Assembly: GCA_902806065.1 (NCBI GenBank)
Contig: CADCVE010000027.1
Span: 1-64,000 of the forward strand
Origin: an uncultured Rubrobacteraceae bacterium
Lineage (GTDB): Bacteria; Actinomycetota; Rubrobacteria; Rubrobacterales; Rubrobacteraceae
Direction of reading: 5' to 3'
Length of the DNA: 64,000 nucleotides
The notes beneath the pieces were generated by a model. It worked only from the letters and a program-made list of their open reading frames with translations, ran no database searches and was not told the DNA's origin. Shown in pieces: positions 19,273-28,147 of the stretch (the first letter of the stretch is position 1; each line of letters opens with the position of its first letter). A program made the translations under genes and the position numbers.

Positions 19273-20031
19273 CTAGACTTCGAGCGGGAGACCGAAGACG
19301 TTGCGGGCGTTGCGGCTGGTGAGGGTACCGAACTCCTCCTCTTGCATGCCGAGACGCTCCGCGACGAAGCGGGCGGTGTGGGTTACGTACTGGGGCTCGT
19401 TCTTCTTCGAGCGGACGGCCTGCGGGCTCAGGTACGGGGCGTCCGTCTCCACGAGGATGCGCTCTGGTTCGAGCAGGTTCAGGACCTCGGAGGTCCGGTT
19501 GTTTTTGTAGGTTGTGTTGCCGGCAAGTCCGGTATAGTAGCCGCGTTCAGCGGCCTCTCTCGCTTCGTATTCGCCGCCTTCAAAGCAGTGGAGGATAACC
19601 GGGACGCGCGCGCGGGTGAGGATCGCCATGGTGTCGGCGAAGGCATCTCTGGAGTGGATGATCAGGGGCAGGCGCGTGTCGTTGGCCAGGGAGATCACAT
19701 CCTCGAACAGCGCCCGTTGGATCTCCTGCGACCAATCCCCCCGGTAATAATCCAACCCAACCTCACCCAAAGCCACCACCCCGGGCGACTCCGAAAGCTC
19801 CGCCAGAACCTCCAGGTCCGACGCCGTATAAGTACCGGCATTGTGCGGATGAATCCCAGCCGCCGAGTACACATTCGGCAGCGCCGCCGCGAGCTGCGCC
19901 CCCTTCTGCGAATCCTCAACATCCGTCCCAATATTCACGACGGCGAGCACCCCGACCTCAGCCGCCGCCTCGACCGCCGCCTCCGGCGAGACCTCCAACC
20001 GCAGCAAGTGCGTATGCGAATCCACCAACAT
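19273..20031 (-). CDS. tatD: TatD-family deoxyribonuclease
   Basis: A 252-residue metal-dependent hydrolase. The metal ligands are visible in order: VDSHTHLL at the N-terminus, GEVGLDYY near residue 92, IHSRDAF near 128, HCFEGG near 150 and VETDAPYL near 200. TatD proteins act as 3'-5' exonucleases or tRNA-processing-like hydrolases in the cytoplasm. It heads the tatD-rsmA-ispE unit. A TATAAT hexamer on the minus strand at 20066-20071 may be its -10 element, though I see no good -35. Confidence 0.93.
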   Translation of the reverse strand: MLVDSHTHLLRLEVSPEAAVEAAAEVGVLAVVNIGTDVEDSQKGAQLAAALPNVYSAAGIHPHNAGTYTASDLEVLAELSESPGVVALGEVGLDYYRGDWSQEIQRALFEDVISLANDTRLPLIIHSRDAFADTMAILTRARVPVILHCFEGGEYEAREAAERGYYTGLAGNTTYKNNRTSEVLNLLEPERILVETDAPYLSPQAVRSKKNEPQYVTHTARFVAERLGMQEEEFGTLTSRNARNVFGLPLEV

Positions 20032-20065
20032 AAGTTTCTACCCCCAAGAGCCAGCACCGGAGGGC

Positions 20066-20071
20066 ATTATA
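20066..20071 (-). promoter_or_regulatory. Candidate -10 element for tatD
   Basis: The minus strand reads TATAAT 35 bases before the tatD ATG in the only gap of this gene run. No convincing -35 hexamer is seen upstream, so this is a weak prediction. Confidence 0.35.
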
Positions 20072-20130
20072 AAGCGGTCGGGGATCAGGCGTCCGGCGCG
20101 TAGTCCGGCGGCCTTCCGCAGGACGCGCTC

Positions 20131-20910
20131 CTATTGCCAGGGTAAAAGCCGGCGCGAGGTGAACACCTCTCGGCCGAACCGTTCGTCGAAGAAGACCTCC
20201 TCGACCTCCAGGACATCGAAGTCTTTGCCTCCGAGCCTGTTGGCGCAGCGCAGGATGATGCCGCGCTCGGCATCTACCAGTACTTCATACTCGTACGCGC
20301 CCCAGCTCAGGGGGTCGGGGTCCCAGTTCTGCTCTACTACCGGCGGTACTCCTACGATGCGTATAGCCTCCCGCCCCGCCCGCGGTACTGGGTCCTCAAT
20401 ACGAAGGTCTAACTCAGCGAACTCGTAGGAGATCCCGCAGATCTCGTCCGTGAGCAAGGGATAGAAGGTCCAGTATGAGTCGAGAGCGCCGAACAGCCAC
20501 CATGGATATTCGGTACGCGGCCTTCCTCCGACACGCCTGTTCCACACCAGCCCGCTACCGGGAGGACCTCCGATTGGCAGCCTCCTGCGTCCTGCCGAAG
20601 CGGAGATATGTACCCCGCCGACCGGCAACTCCGTCTCAATGCGCCAGTGGTGCCGGTCGGCGTGCCAAGCCCGACAACGCCACCCAAAAAGCCCGTCCGG
20701 CTCCGAGTGCTCGATCGGCTCCGAGGCTTCCCGAGGAGAAAACCGGAACGCGCGCCGTCCGGCCTCGCTGCTCACTATGCGTTCCCGGATCGCCTTGATG
20801 GTGGGACCGTCACCCCGGTACCTTAGCGCGGCGCGCACGGTCTCGTAGCGCTCGGGTGCGGAGCGAATTAGTTGCAGTACGTCTTCGGTTTCCACGGGCG
20901 TCTCCTTCAA
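20131..20910 (-). CDS. Hypothetical protein, possible LolA/RseB-like fold
   Basis: A 259-residue protein that I do not recognise with confidence. It starts with a helical segment (VLQLIRSAPERYETVRAALR), is rich in Trp and Arg in the middle (residues 75-150) and ends with alternating strands (YEYEVLVDAERGIILRCANR, VLEVEEVFFDERF) that resemble proteins of the LolA/RseB beta-sheet type. There is no signal peptide or membrane segment. The start TTG overlaps the rsmI stop as TTGA, so it is translationally coupled to rsmI. Role unknown. Confidence 0.65.
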   Translation of the reverse strand: MKETPVETEDVLQLIRSAPERYETVRAALRYRGDGPTIKAIRERIVSSEAGRRAFRFSPREASEPIEHSEPDGLFGWRCRAWHADRHHWRIETELPVGGVHISASAGRRRLPIGGPPGSGLVWNRRVGGRPRTEYPWWLFGALDSYWTFYPLLTDEICGISYEFAELDLRIEDPVPRAGREAIRIVGVPPVVEQNWDPDPLSWGAYEYEVLVDAERGIILRCANRLGGKDFDVLEVEEVFFDERFGREVFTSRRLLPWQ

Positions 20911-21707
20911 GATCCTACGAGCTGGTCGTATACTTCCCCGCGCTTTCGGCCCGACTCTTTGGCCGCCCGCGCCGCCGCCCTCGACGGGCTCTCACCTTCC
21001 GCGACGTAAGCTCGCGCCCTCTCGACGGCTTCCTCGAAGCTCGGGGCCTCCTCCACAACGCCACCCCGGACCACGAGAACGATCTCACCTCGCGCCCCCT
21101 CCTTGAAATGCTCTGCCGCCTCCCCAGCCGTCCCCCGAAAAACCTCCTCGTGCAGCTTCGTAAGCTCCCTGCAAACCGCAACCGGCGCGTCCGCGGGCAG
21201 CTCCGTTAACGTCTTCGTCAGGCGGTGCGGCGACTCATAGATCACGAACGTCGAGGTCTCACGCCCTATCCTATCGAGCAGCACGGTTCGCTCCCGACCC
21301 TTGCGCGGCAAGAAGCCTAGAAAGACGACCGTATCCACCGGCAACCCCGAGGAAACCAGCGCCGTTATCACCGCCGAGGGCCCCGGCAGCACCTCTACCT
21401 CGACGCCGGCCTCGATGCAAGTCCGCACCAGCCGGTAGCCGGGGTCGGAGACGAGTGGGGTACCGGCGTCGGAGACTAGAGTTATCTTTTCGGCGCGGGC
21501 CTTCTCGGCAAGTTCCGGGGCGAGGCGGTCTTCGTTGTGTTCGTGGTAGGCGAGTAGTGGCTTCTTGATCTCGTAGTGAGCTAGCAGTCGGCCTGTACGG
21601 CGGGTGTCTTCGCAGGCTATGAGGTCCGCTTCGCGTAGGGTGCGCAGGGCGCGGAGGGTGATGTCTTCGAGGTTGCCTATCGGGGTCGGGACGACTACAA
21701 GGGGCAA
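20907..21707 (-). CDS. rsmI: 16S rRNA 2'-O-ribose methyltransferase RsmI
   Basis: A 266-residue SAM-dependent methyltransferase of the tetrapyrrole-methylase fold that modifies 16S rRNA C1402. It carries PTPIGNLEDITLRALRTL at the start, CEDTRRTGRLLAHY near residue 39 and SDAGTPLVSDPGYRLV near 77. TTG 21707 is chosen because the family begins there and the ROK gene ends at 21718; longer in-frame starts run into that gene. Its stop overlaps the next gene. The C-terminal tail is basic. Confidence 0.93.
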   Translation of the reverse strand: MPLVVVPTPIGNLEDITLRALRTLREADLIACEDTRRTGRLLAHYEIKKPLLAYHEHNEDRLAPELAEKARAEKITLVSDAGTPLVSDPGYRLVRTCIEAGVEVEVLPGPSAVITALVSSGLPVDTVVFLGFLPRKGRERTVLLDRIGRETSTFVIYESPHRLTKTLTELPADAPVAVCRELTKLHEEVFRGTAGEAAEHFKEGARGEIVLVVRGGVVEEAPSFEEAVERARAYVAEGESPSRAAARAAKESGRKRGEVYDQLVGS

Positions 21708-21717
21708 GAGGTCGTCT

Positions 21718-22671
21718 CTAGAAGCCGAGCACGTACTCGCCGGAGTAGGCGTCGCGAGCGAGGGCGGCGGCGCCGAGTACGCCCGATTTCGCGCCCAGCG
21801 TCGCCTCTCGTATCTGGACCAGGTCGCGGGAAGGGGACTGAGCGCGCAGATGGACCTCATGGCGAGCTGATTCGAGGATGAGGTCGCCCGCTCTAGCGGC
21901 GCCGCCACCAATGGCGATCACCTCCGGGTTGAAGACGTTAACGAAGCCAGCGAGCCCGATACCGAGCCACACCCCGGTCTCCTTGAGGACGGAGATGGCG
22001 GCCTCGTCCCCTCCGTGCGCCAACTCCGTGACGTCCTCCCCCAGCACCGTGCGCTCGATAGCAAGCCGTCCGAGGGCGGAGTTCGGATACTCGCTGGCGA
22101 CCTCGCGGGCGCGGCGCGCTATCGCCGTCCCGGAGGCCAGGGCTTCGAGACAGCCGTGGTTGCCGCAGCCGCAGCGAGGGCCGTTAGCCTGAATCGTTAT
22201 GTGCCCGAGTTCCCCACCTGCTCCCTGCGCTCCGCGAAGCAGCAAGCCGTGCGAGATCACGCCTCCCCCCACACCCGTGCCCAGGGTGATGAAGACGAGG
22301 TGTGTGGCCTCGCTCCCCGCCCCGAACCTGAACTCGCCCCAGGCCGCCGCGTTCGCGTCATTCTCCACCGTAACGTGCAACCCCGTCCTCCGGCCAAGCT
22401 CCTCCTTTAGCGGCACCCCCTCAATAGCGTGCAGGTTGGGCGCGAAGATAACCTTGTTCTCGGCACTCATAACGAAACCCGGCACGGCGAGACACACGCT
22501 ACCGACCTCGAACCCTTCCCTGACCTCGTTGACCGCCCGGGCGATGCTAGAGAGCAACCTCTCCTTCGGCCCTGCCGATGGATACCTGACCTCGTGCAGG
22601 ACCTCCCCCTCCGGCGACACCACGCCCGCGGCGATCTTCGTCCCCCCGACGTCCACCCCTATCGCATTCAC
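21718..22671 (-). CDS. ROK-family kinase (glucokinase-like)
   Basis: A 317-residue ROK protein. The N-terminal phosphate loop is GVDVGGTKIAAGVV, the ROK sugar-binding region includes VENDANAAAWGE near residue 105 and GHITIQANGPRCGCGNHGCL near 155, where CGCGNHGC is the zinc-binding motif and His the catalytic-site ligand. There is no helix-turn-helix domain, so it is a kinase rather than a repressor. Glucose is the likely substrate because actinobacterial glucokinases have this form, but other hexoses are possible. It lies four bases after recJ and eleven before rsmI. Confidence 0.9.
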   Translation of the reverse strand: MNAIGVDVGGTKIAAGVVSPEGEVLHEVRYPSAGPKERLLSSIARAVNEVREGFEVGSVCLAVPGFVMSAENKVIFAPNLHAIEGVPLKEELGRRTGLHVTVENDANAAAWGEFRFGAGSEATHLVFITLGTGVGGGVISHGLLLRGAQGAGGELGHITIQANGPRCGCGNHGCLEALASGTAIARRAREVASEYPNSALGRLAIERTVLGEDVTELAHGGDEAAISVLKETGVWLGIGLAGFVNVFNPEVIAIGGGAARAGDLILESARHEVHLRAQSPSRDLVQIREATLGAKSGVLGAAALARDAYSGEYVLGF

Positions 22672-22674
22672 CCG

Positions 22675-24378
22675 TCAAGCCCTCCAGTCCAGGATCTCTA
22701 GCTCCGCACCCCCGCTATAAGCGTTACGGCTCACCGTGTACGCCGCGTCGAAAGCCCCCTCGGGCGGCACATCGGGTGGCCCGGGCAACTTCGCCTGCGC
22801 CCCGCCCTCCAGGCTCAGGAGGTTCATGCCCTCCCAGAGCTGGCGCGCGCTCTGGACCCGCAACCCCTCCGAGACAAAGACCGGCCGGTAGTTCCCGCTC
22901 CCAAACGGCGCGAGCCGCTCCAGCCAGTCCAGAAGCCCGTTCGCCAGGCTCTCCAGCGGGATCTCCGCATCTACCTCGATCGGGGGTTCGAGGATCTCCG
23001 GATTCTCCGCGAACTGCGCCCGCACCGCCTCGTTTACCCCGGCCACGAAAGCATCGAAGTTGCCCGGACCGATCGAGAGCCCCGCCGCCTTGCGGTGCCC
23101 GCCCCACTCCCCAAGGAGGTGCCGCACCGCGAAGAGCGCCCCGTAGAGGTCCACGTCCGTCTCCCCCGCCCGGGCAGAACCGCCATACGAACCGTCCACC
23201 CGCCGGTTGAGGACCACCGCCGGCCGGCCCGTCGCCCCCGCGACCCTGCCCGCTACCAGTCCCGCGAGCCCGCCCGTCTCCTCGGAGACCACTACTTTGA
23301 AGTCCTCCTCCGGGTCCACCTCGGCCATGGCGCTCGCCACCGCGTGGCGGGTTCGCTGCTGCCGCTCGGAGTTTAGCTTGTTGAGTTGCGAGGCGATGCG
23401 AAACGCCTCCCTGGGGTCGTCGGTGAGGAGCAGGTCGAGGGCGGGCCCCGCGTGTTTGATCCTCCCTATCGAGTTCAAACGCGGCCCGAGCTTCCAGCCG
23501 AGGTCCCCCTCATCCAAAGCTCCCCTCACCCCCGCTGCCTTCACGAGCGCCGCGATTCCAGGCCGCGCCTCCCCGGCTCGAAGGCAACTATTCATGTACC
23601 TGAGCCCCATCCAGGACAGCGCCCGATTGTCCCCGGTCAGCGGCGCTATATCCACGATCGTGCCTATCGAGACGAGGTCCAGGAGCCTGCCGATGTGCCT
23701 CTTTCCATCCGGGTCCTCCAGCTCTCTGGCGACCGCCCAGGCGAACTTCCACGCTACACCTACTCCTGCTAGAGGATCCGCGGGGTCCCAGAGCTTCGGG
23801 TCGAGTACGGCCACGGCCGGGGGAGCTTCCGGGGGAGCATCCGGCGGGATATGATGGTCCGTCACGATCACGTCCATCCCGAGCGACTTCGCAAGCTCGA
23901 CCCCCACTTTGTTGGAAATCCCGCAGTCAGCGGTGATCACCAGGTCCACACTCTCGGCGAAGAGGTCCCGCACGTAAGGCTCCAGGAAACCATAACCCGT
24001 CTGGCGCGTCGGGAGCTTGACGATCAAGTTATCCGTGTAGCGGGAGAGCGCGAGATACAGCACCGCCGCCGAGGTTATGCCATCGGTGTCGTAATCCCCA
24101 AAGACCCCGATCTTCTCGCCATCCTTGACAGCCCGAGCGACCCGCCGGGCCGCTACCCGCCATGCCTCTTCCTCCGGTGCGGCGATGGTCTTTAAAGAAG
24201 GCGAGAGGAACCCGGAGGCAGCCTCGGGAACTACACCACGGTTCACGAGTACGCGAGCGCAAAGGAGATCTATGCCTGCCTCGCGCGCGAGCTCCGAGAC
24301 GACGTCCGCCTCGGGCTCCAGGAGCCGCCACTTCGCCAAACGTTTCCTCCCCTGTGCGGTTAGAACTTGATATTGCAT
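22675..24378 (-). CDS. recJ: Single-stranded-DNA-specific exonuclease RecJ
   Basis: A 567-residue DHH-family 5'-3' exonuclease used in recombination and base excision repair. It has DYDTDGITSA near residue 94, ADCGISN, the DHH motif VTDHHIPPD near 172, and the DHHA1 motif GGHRKAAGLSI near 440, then an OB-like domain. ATG 24378 is chosen because the upstream in-frame extension is only the opposite-frame shadow of the phospholipase D-like gene. It ends four bases before the ROK kinase gene on the same strand. Confidence 0.94.
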   Translation of the reverse strand: MQYQVLTAQGRKRLAKWRLLEPEADVVSELAREAGIDLLCARVLVNRGVVPEAASGFLSPSLKTIAAPEEEAWRVAARRVARAVKDGEKIGVFGDYDTDGITSAAVLYLALSRYTDNLIVKLPTRQTGYGFLEPYVRDLFAESVDLVITADCGISNKVGVELAKSLGMDVIVTDHHIPPDAPPEAPPAVAVLDPKLWDPADPLAGVGVAWKFAWAVARELEDPDGKRHIGRLLDLVSIGTIVDIAPLTGDNRALSWMGLRYMNSCLRAGEARPGIAALVKAAGVRGALDEGDLGWKLGPRLNSIGRIKHAGPALDLLLTDDPREAFRIASQLNKLNSERQQRTRHAVASAMAEVDPEEDFKVVVSEETGGLAGLVAGRVAGATGRPAVVLNRRVDGSYGGSARAGETDVDLYGALFAVRHLLGEWGGHRKAAGLSIGPGNFDAFVAGVNEAVRAQFAENPEILEPPIEVDAEIPLESLANGLLDWLERLAPFGSGNYRPVFVSEGLRVQSARQLWEGMNLLSLEGGAQAKLPGPPDVPPEGAFDAAYTVSRNAYSGGAELEILDWRA

Positions 24379-24431
24379 TATACAGGGGAGCCGCTGTCCG
24401 GCCGGTGGCGTCGCCGCCCCGGGTAACTCTC

Positions 24432-25790
24432 CTACACCAGTGGCCGTAAAGTAGACAACGCGCGTTCGACTATCTTGGCGGGAAGGGGTCGCCGCTCCCA
24501 TTCCTCCAGGGTAAGCTCCTCGGCGTTCGTCTTGTCCAGATCGAACATACTCTCCATCTGGGCGGCGAAGCGTTCGTTGTAGACCTCCAGGTTCGTCTCG
24601 TAGTTGCCGAGCAGGCTCAGGCGGTCGATATTCGCCGTGCCGACCGTGGACCATATGCCGTCGATGGTCGCGGTCTTGGAGTGGATCATCAGGTGCTGGT
24701 ACCAGAAGATCCGGACCCCCGCGCGCAACAGCTCATGGAAGCGGCGCCTCGCCAGCCAGTCCGCAGTTACGTGGTTGGACCTGTGGGGCAGGAGTATCTG
24801 CACGTCCACACCCCTCTTCACCGCGTCGATGAGACCGGCCCGCATAGCCCTGTCCGGGATGAAGTAGGCATGCGTTAGGTAGATGTGGCTGTTCGCCCGG
24901 TCTATTGCCTCGATGTACATCGCCCGGATCGGGAAGATCCGTAAGTACGGGTCGTTACGGTGAAAAGTAGCCGTCGGGTTCCAGGCGCGCTCCTTAACAG
25001 GTGGAATCTCCGGGAGGTCGTCGGTGCGGTGCGCGTTCCAGAAGTCCACGAAGTCATTCTCCACCTCGCGGGCCTCCTCGCCGCGAATGCGCACGTGCGT
25101 GTCGCGCCAGCCCGCGGCGTAGAGCGAGCCGATATTGTAACCGCCGAGGAAAGCTACCCGCCCGTCTACGGACATGAGATGACGATGGTATCTGAAGACG
25201 TTGCGGGGGTTCGCAAGGTTGTCCGGACCCCACAAGGGGCGGAAGTGTAGCGTCTCGATCTCCTTCGGGAAACGTTTGAACGAAGGGGGAACTACTACGT
25301 TCGCAAGGCCGTCAAAGATCACACATACCCGCACGCCTTCACGCGCCTTGCGAGCAAGAGCCTCCACGAAGCGGCGTCCGACCGCATCACCCTTCCAGAT
25401 AAACGTTCCGACGAAGACGCTGCGCTCCGCGCCCTCTATCTCCTCAATCATCGCCTCGTACAGCCGGACTCCGTATGGGTAGAGCTTCAGCCGCCCGCCG
25501 GACTGCAGCTCCACCTCGGGCTGATCCACCCAGGGGAACCCCTCCTTCGGCCCCTCCCTGCGCTTGCGGATCTCGTCCATTACTACCAGCCCTCCGACCA
25601 GAGCCGCCTGCACCGCCGCCGCCGCCAGCGCCAGGCGCAGCCCGATCCTCCGGAGCGCCGCCGGAGCGTCCCGCAGCAAACGCAAGCGAGAAGAAGAAGA
25701 AGAAGATCTCAACGCCGTAGCCTCTGCCCGATCAGAGTACGCAAGAGGTTCGCTCCCGGATGCCGCGTACCTCGCAGGCGGCTGCCACAT
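24432..25790 (-). CDS. Phospholipase D-like / cardiolipin synthase-like protein
   Basis: A 452-residue PLD-superfamily protein with one N-terminal hydrophobic segment (about 50-72) that could anchor it in the membrane. Two catalytic motifs are expected. The second is intact, HSKTATIDG near residue 367. The first reads HRHLMSVDG near residue 202, so the usual Lys of HxK is replaced by His. Such enzymes transfer phosphatidyl groups, for example in cardiolipin synthesis; the altered motif makes activity uncertain. A run of Ser and Arg precedes the membrane segment. It lies 53 bases upstream of recJ. Confidence 0.85.
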   Translation of the reverse strand: MWQPPARYAASGSEPLAYSDRAEATALRSSSSSSRLRLLRDAPAALRRIGLRLALAAAAVQAALVGGLVVMDEIRKRREGPKEGFPWVDQPEVELQSGGRLKLYPYGVRLYEAMIEEIEGAERSVFVGTFIWKGDAVGRRFVEALARKAREGVRVCVIFDGLANVVVPPSFKRFPKEIETLHFRPLWGPDNLANPRNVFRYHRHLMSVDGRVAFLGGYNIGSLYAAGWRDTHVRIRGEEAREVENDFVDFWNAHRTDDLPEIPPVKERAWNPTATFHRNDPYLRIFPIRAMYIEAIDRANSHIYLTHAYFIPDRAMRAGLIDAVKRGVDVQILLPHRSNHVTADWLARRRFHELLRAGVRIFWYQHLMIHSKTATIDGIWSTVGTANIDRLSLLGNYETNLEVYNERFAAQMESMFDLDKTNAEELTLEEWERRPLPAKIVERALSTLRPLV

Positions 25791-25806
25791 AGCATAGATC
25801 GCAATC

Positions 25807-25932
25807 TCAACCTACCAGCCTCTCTACCTGTTCGAGAAAACCTCTCAACAATTCCTCCAACTCAGCTACGTAAACGGGCTTCTCTTCGACGTTACGTATA
25901 CGTACCCGAACACCATCCGTCTCGATCCTCAA
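25807..25932 (-). CDS. Possible 41-residue acidic protein
   Basis: A TTG-start frame encodes MRIETDGVRVRIRNVEEKP followed by a heptad-like acidic helix ending in ERLVG. The codon pattern and amphipathic helix look protein-coding, and this stretch is otherwise empty between the DUF697-like gene and the phospholipase D-like gene on the same strand. The frame remains open upstream into an Arg-rich run without ATG, and no strong ribosome site is seen, so the start is uncertain. It could also be the end of a decayed gene. Confidence 0.35.
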   Translation of the reverse strand: MRIETDGVRVRIRNVEEKPVYVAELEELLRGFLEQVERLVG

Positions 25933-26051
25933 AGGCTGCTCTCTGCGTAGTGGCCGCGGTAGACGCCGTCGGATACGTCTAAAGTTCGAGGTAAGACTCG
26001 GCCTCCGTCACGGACTCAAGGAGCGAGGCGCTTCCCAACCCTCCGCGGTGA

Positions 26052-26819
26052 CTACCGGCGGTGGAGGCGCGCGACGAACGCCTCAGCCTCCTCTCGCGCG
26101 CGGCGCAGGATCTCCGACCTCTCGGCCGGGTCCGGCTCCTTCTTGCCACGTTCGAAGTACAGTATGGTTGCCCGTCCCATGGCGAGCGTCCCCGCGTAGC
26201 CAATAGCCGCCGAGGCAGCCCAGCCCCCCACGGGCACGAGCTTCACGACCTGCCGGGCGACCGCCCGCAGCCCGAAGCCGGCAGCGAGTACCCCGAGGAG
26301 CTCCCGTGCGCGCTCTACGGAGATCTCCTCCCCGTAGGCCGCCGCTATGCCGAGGACCATCCGGCCCTGGTTCGCCGTGATCGCCGGCATATCCGCCCCC
26401 GGTATAGGCAATGCTCCCACCACGGCGTTCTGCCGGGCGTTCTTGTGGATGATCTCCTCGCACACCGCCCGCCTCAAAGCGGGATAACCGCGTCCCAGCG
26501 AGACCAGGTAATCGTCCTCCAGAGCCCCGGCTACCCGCGGCGCAAGCTCCTTGAGGACCGTCTCCTCTGTTATGGCCGAAAGGGAGAACGTCTTCTCATC
26601 TTCCACGGCGTCCCCAGAAATGGAGACCGCCACGCCACCATCAGGGCCGCCGGCGACGGTGAGGAGAACATCAGCGCCGACGGCGTCTCTCCGGGCGTCG
26701 AGCAATTGCGCCAGCTTCACGGTCTCGGGTAGGGAGCCCGTTACGGCCAGAGTCGCGTGCCTGCGAGCGCTCGCGCGCGACTCGTTAAAGACCCGGTACA
26801 GGTTTCTAAGTCCCAGCAA
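26052..26819 (-). CDS. DUF697-like membrane-associated protein
   Basis: A 255-residue protein. The N-terminal 120 residues are soluble. The second half carries features of DUF697 proteins: [28 protein letters not shown] near residues 140-166, then [30 protein letters not shown] and a Gly/Ala-rich segment [25 protein letters not shown] that could enter the membrane. In other bacteria this domain is attached to small GTPases; here no GTPase motif is present. The function is unknown. It is divergent from the primary sigma factor gene. Confidence 0.7.
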   Translation of the reverse strand: MLGLRNLYRVFNESRASARRHATLAVTGSLPETVKLAQLLDARRDAVGADVLLTVAGGPDGGVAVSISGDAVEDEKTFSLSAITEETVLKELAPRVAGALEDDYLVSLGRGYPALRRAVCEEIIHKNARQNAVVGALPIPGADMPAITANQGRMVLGIAAAYGEEISVERARELLGVLAAGFGLRAVARQVVKLVPVGGWAASAAIGYAGTLAMGRATILYFERGKKEPDPAERSEILRRAREEAEAFVARLHRR

Positions 26820-26893
26820 GGAGCACCTCTTTCAGCTCAGTGTCGACACCGCGCGAGCGACTCGTGGAGGCTATGCGAGCGCCGTGTGCTTCG

Positions 26894-26921
26894 TTGATCT
26901 TTGCAGTATTTCGGATATATT
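26894..26921 (+). promoter_or_regulatory. Promoter of the primary sigma factor gene
   Basis: TTGATC (26894-26899) and TATATT (26916-26921) are separated by 16 bases, close to the vegetative consensus. Transcription would start near 26928, about 40 bases before TTG 26968. This supports that start over a GTG at about 26885 that lies upstream of the promoter. Confidence 0.6.
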
Positions 26922-26967
26922 ACGCGCAAGCAGGACGAGAGTTTCGAGAAGGGATCCAGAGAAGAAG

Positions 26968-28065
26968 TTGCAACCTCAACGCGACCTTCGGGAGATAGAC
27001 GAGGTCCGGGAACTCTTCGAGACTGGTCAGGAGACCGGTACCCTAGAGTCCAGCGAAGTCCTGGACCTTCTGCAGGAAGTCGACCTCTCAACCGGGGAGA
27101 TCCAACAAGTCTACGGCCTCCTCCGCGAGCACGGCGTCGAAGTCGTTGACGCCGAGTTCCTCAACGATACCCTCCATCATGAAGAAGAAGATGCCCAACT
27201 CGTCGAAGAAGTGTTGGAGAGTGACCTGCGCACCCGCTACACCGGCGACGCCGTCCAGATGTATCTGGATGAGATCGGCAAGACCCCTCTTCTCACCAAG
27301 GCCCAGGAGGTCTACCTCGCCAAGCGCGTCGAGCGTGGCGACCGCAAAGCAAAGGCGCACCTCACGAGAGCAAACCTCAGGCTCGTCGTCTCCATAGCAA
27401 AGAAGTACGCCAGCCGCGGGGTCTCGCTACTAGACCTGATCCAGGAAGGCAACATCGGGCTCATGCGCGCCGTCGAGAAATTCGACTACCGCAAGGGTTA
27501 CAAGTTCTCCACCTACGCGACGTGGTGGATCCGGCAAGCCGTTACCCGCGCTATCGCCGACAAGGGCCGCACCATCCGCGTCCCCGTTCACATGGTAGAG
27601 AAGATCAACAAATACTACCGGGTGCAGCGCTCTCTAGCCGCCGACCTCAACCGCGATCCTGAAGACGAAGAGGTCGCGAAGATCATGGAGATAGACGCCG
27701 AAGAGATCGGGCGCATCCGACGCGTCAGCCGCCGCTCTATCTCCCTTGAAACCCCCGTCGGCGAAGACCACTCCTCCGAACTGGGCGACTTCATCGCCGA
27801 CGAGGACTCCGAAACCCCCCACGACCTCGCCAAGACCTCTCTCCTGAAAAGCAGGATGCAAGAGGCTTTGGGCAGCCTTCCCGAGCGCGAGCGCATGGTC
27901 CTCGAATACCGCTTTGGTCTCACTGGCGGCCAACCCAAGACCCTCGAAGAAGTCGGCGAACGCTTCGACGTCACCCGCGAGCGCATCCGCCAGATACAGC
28001 TAACCGCCCTCGCCAAGATAAAGAGCAGCCCCCACGCCGCCTCCTTGCGCGACCTGCTAGATTAA
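26968..28065 (+). CDS. sigA: Primary RNA polymerase sigma factor
   Basis: A 365-residue sigma-70. Region 1.1 is present at the N-terminus ([20 protein letters not shown] and [12 protein letters not shown]). Region 1.2 follows with [17 protein letters not shown], then region 2 with [19 protein letters not shown] and [15 protein letters not shown], region 3 with [12 protein letters not shown], and region 4 with [10 protein letters not shown] and [12 protein letters not shown]. This is the housekeeping type. TTG 26968 is preferred because it follows the predicted promoter and keeps region 1.1 whole; a GTG further up would precede that promoter. The linker 1.1-1.2 is short. Confidence 0.93.
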   Translation: MQPQRDLREIDEVRELFETGQETGTLESSEVLDLLQEVDLSTGEIQQVYGLLREHGVEVVDAEFLNDTLHHEEEDAQLVEEVLESDLRTRYTGDAVQMYLDEIGKTPLLTKAQEVYLAKRVERGDRKAKAHLTRANLRLVVSIAKKYASRGVSLLDLIQEGNIGLMRAVEKFDYRKGYKFSTYATWWIRQAVTRAIADKGRTIRVPVHMVEKINKYYRVQRSLAADLNRDPEDEEVAKIMEIDAEEIGRIRRVSRRSISLETPVGEDHSSELGDFIADEDSETPHDLAKTSLLKSRMQEALGSLPERERMVLEYRFGLTGGQPKTLEEVGERFDVTRERIRQIQLTALAKIKSSPHAASLRDLLD

Positions 28066-28147
28066 CTTTTAACAGTCAGCACCGCGCCTCCACTGAGTGC
28101 GTGGCCGGGGTTTATTTCTCGACAGGTCTTACTAAACTAAACAGTTT

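Noticed and set aside
24379-24654. N-terminal extension of RecJ
   Set aside because: It overlaps the 3' end of the phospholipase D-like gene and shows no RecJ homology; the family starts near MQYQ.
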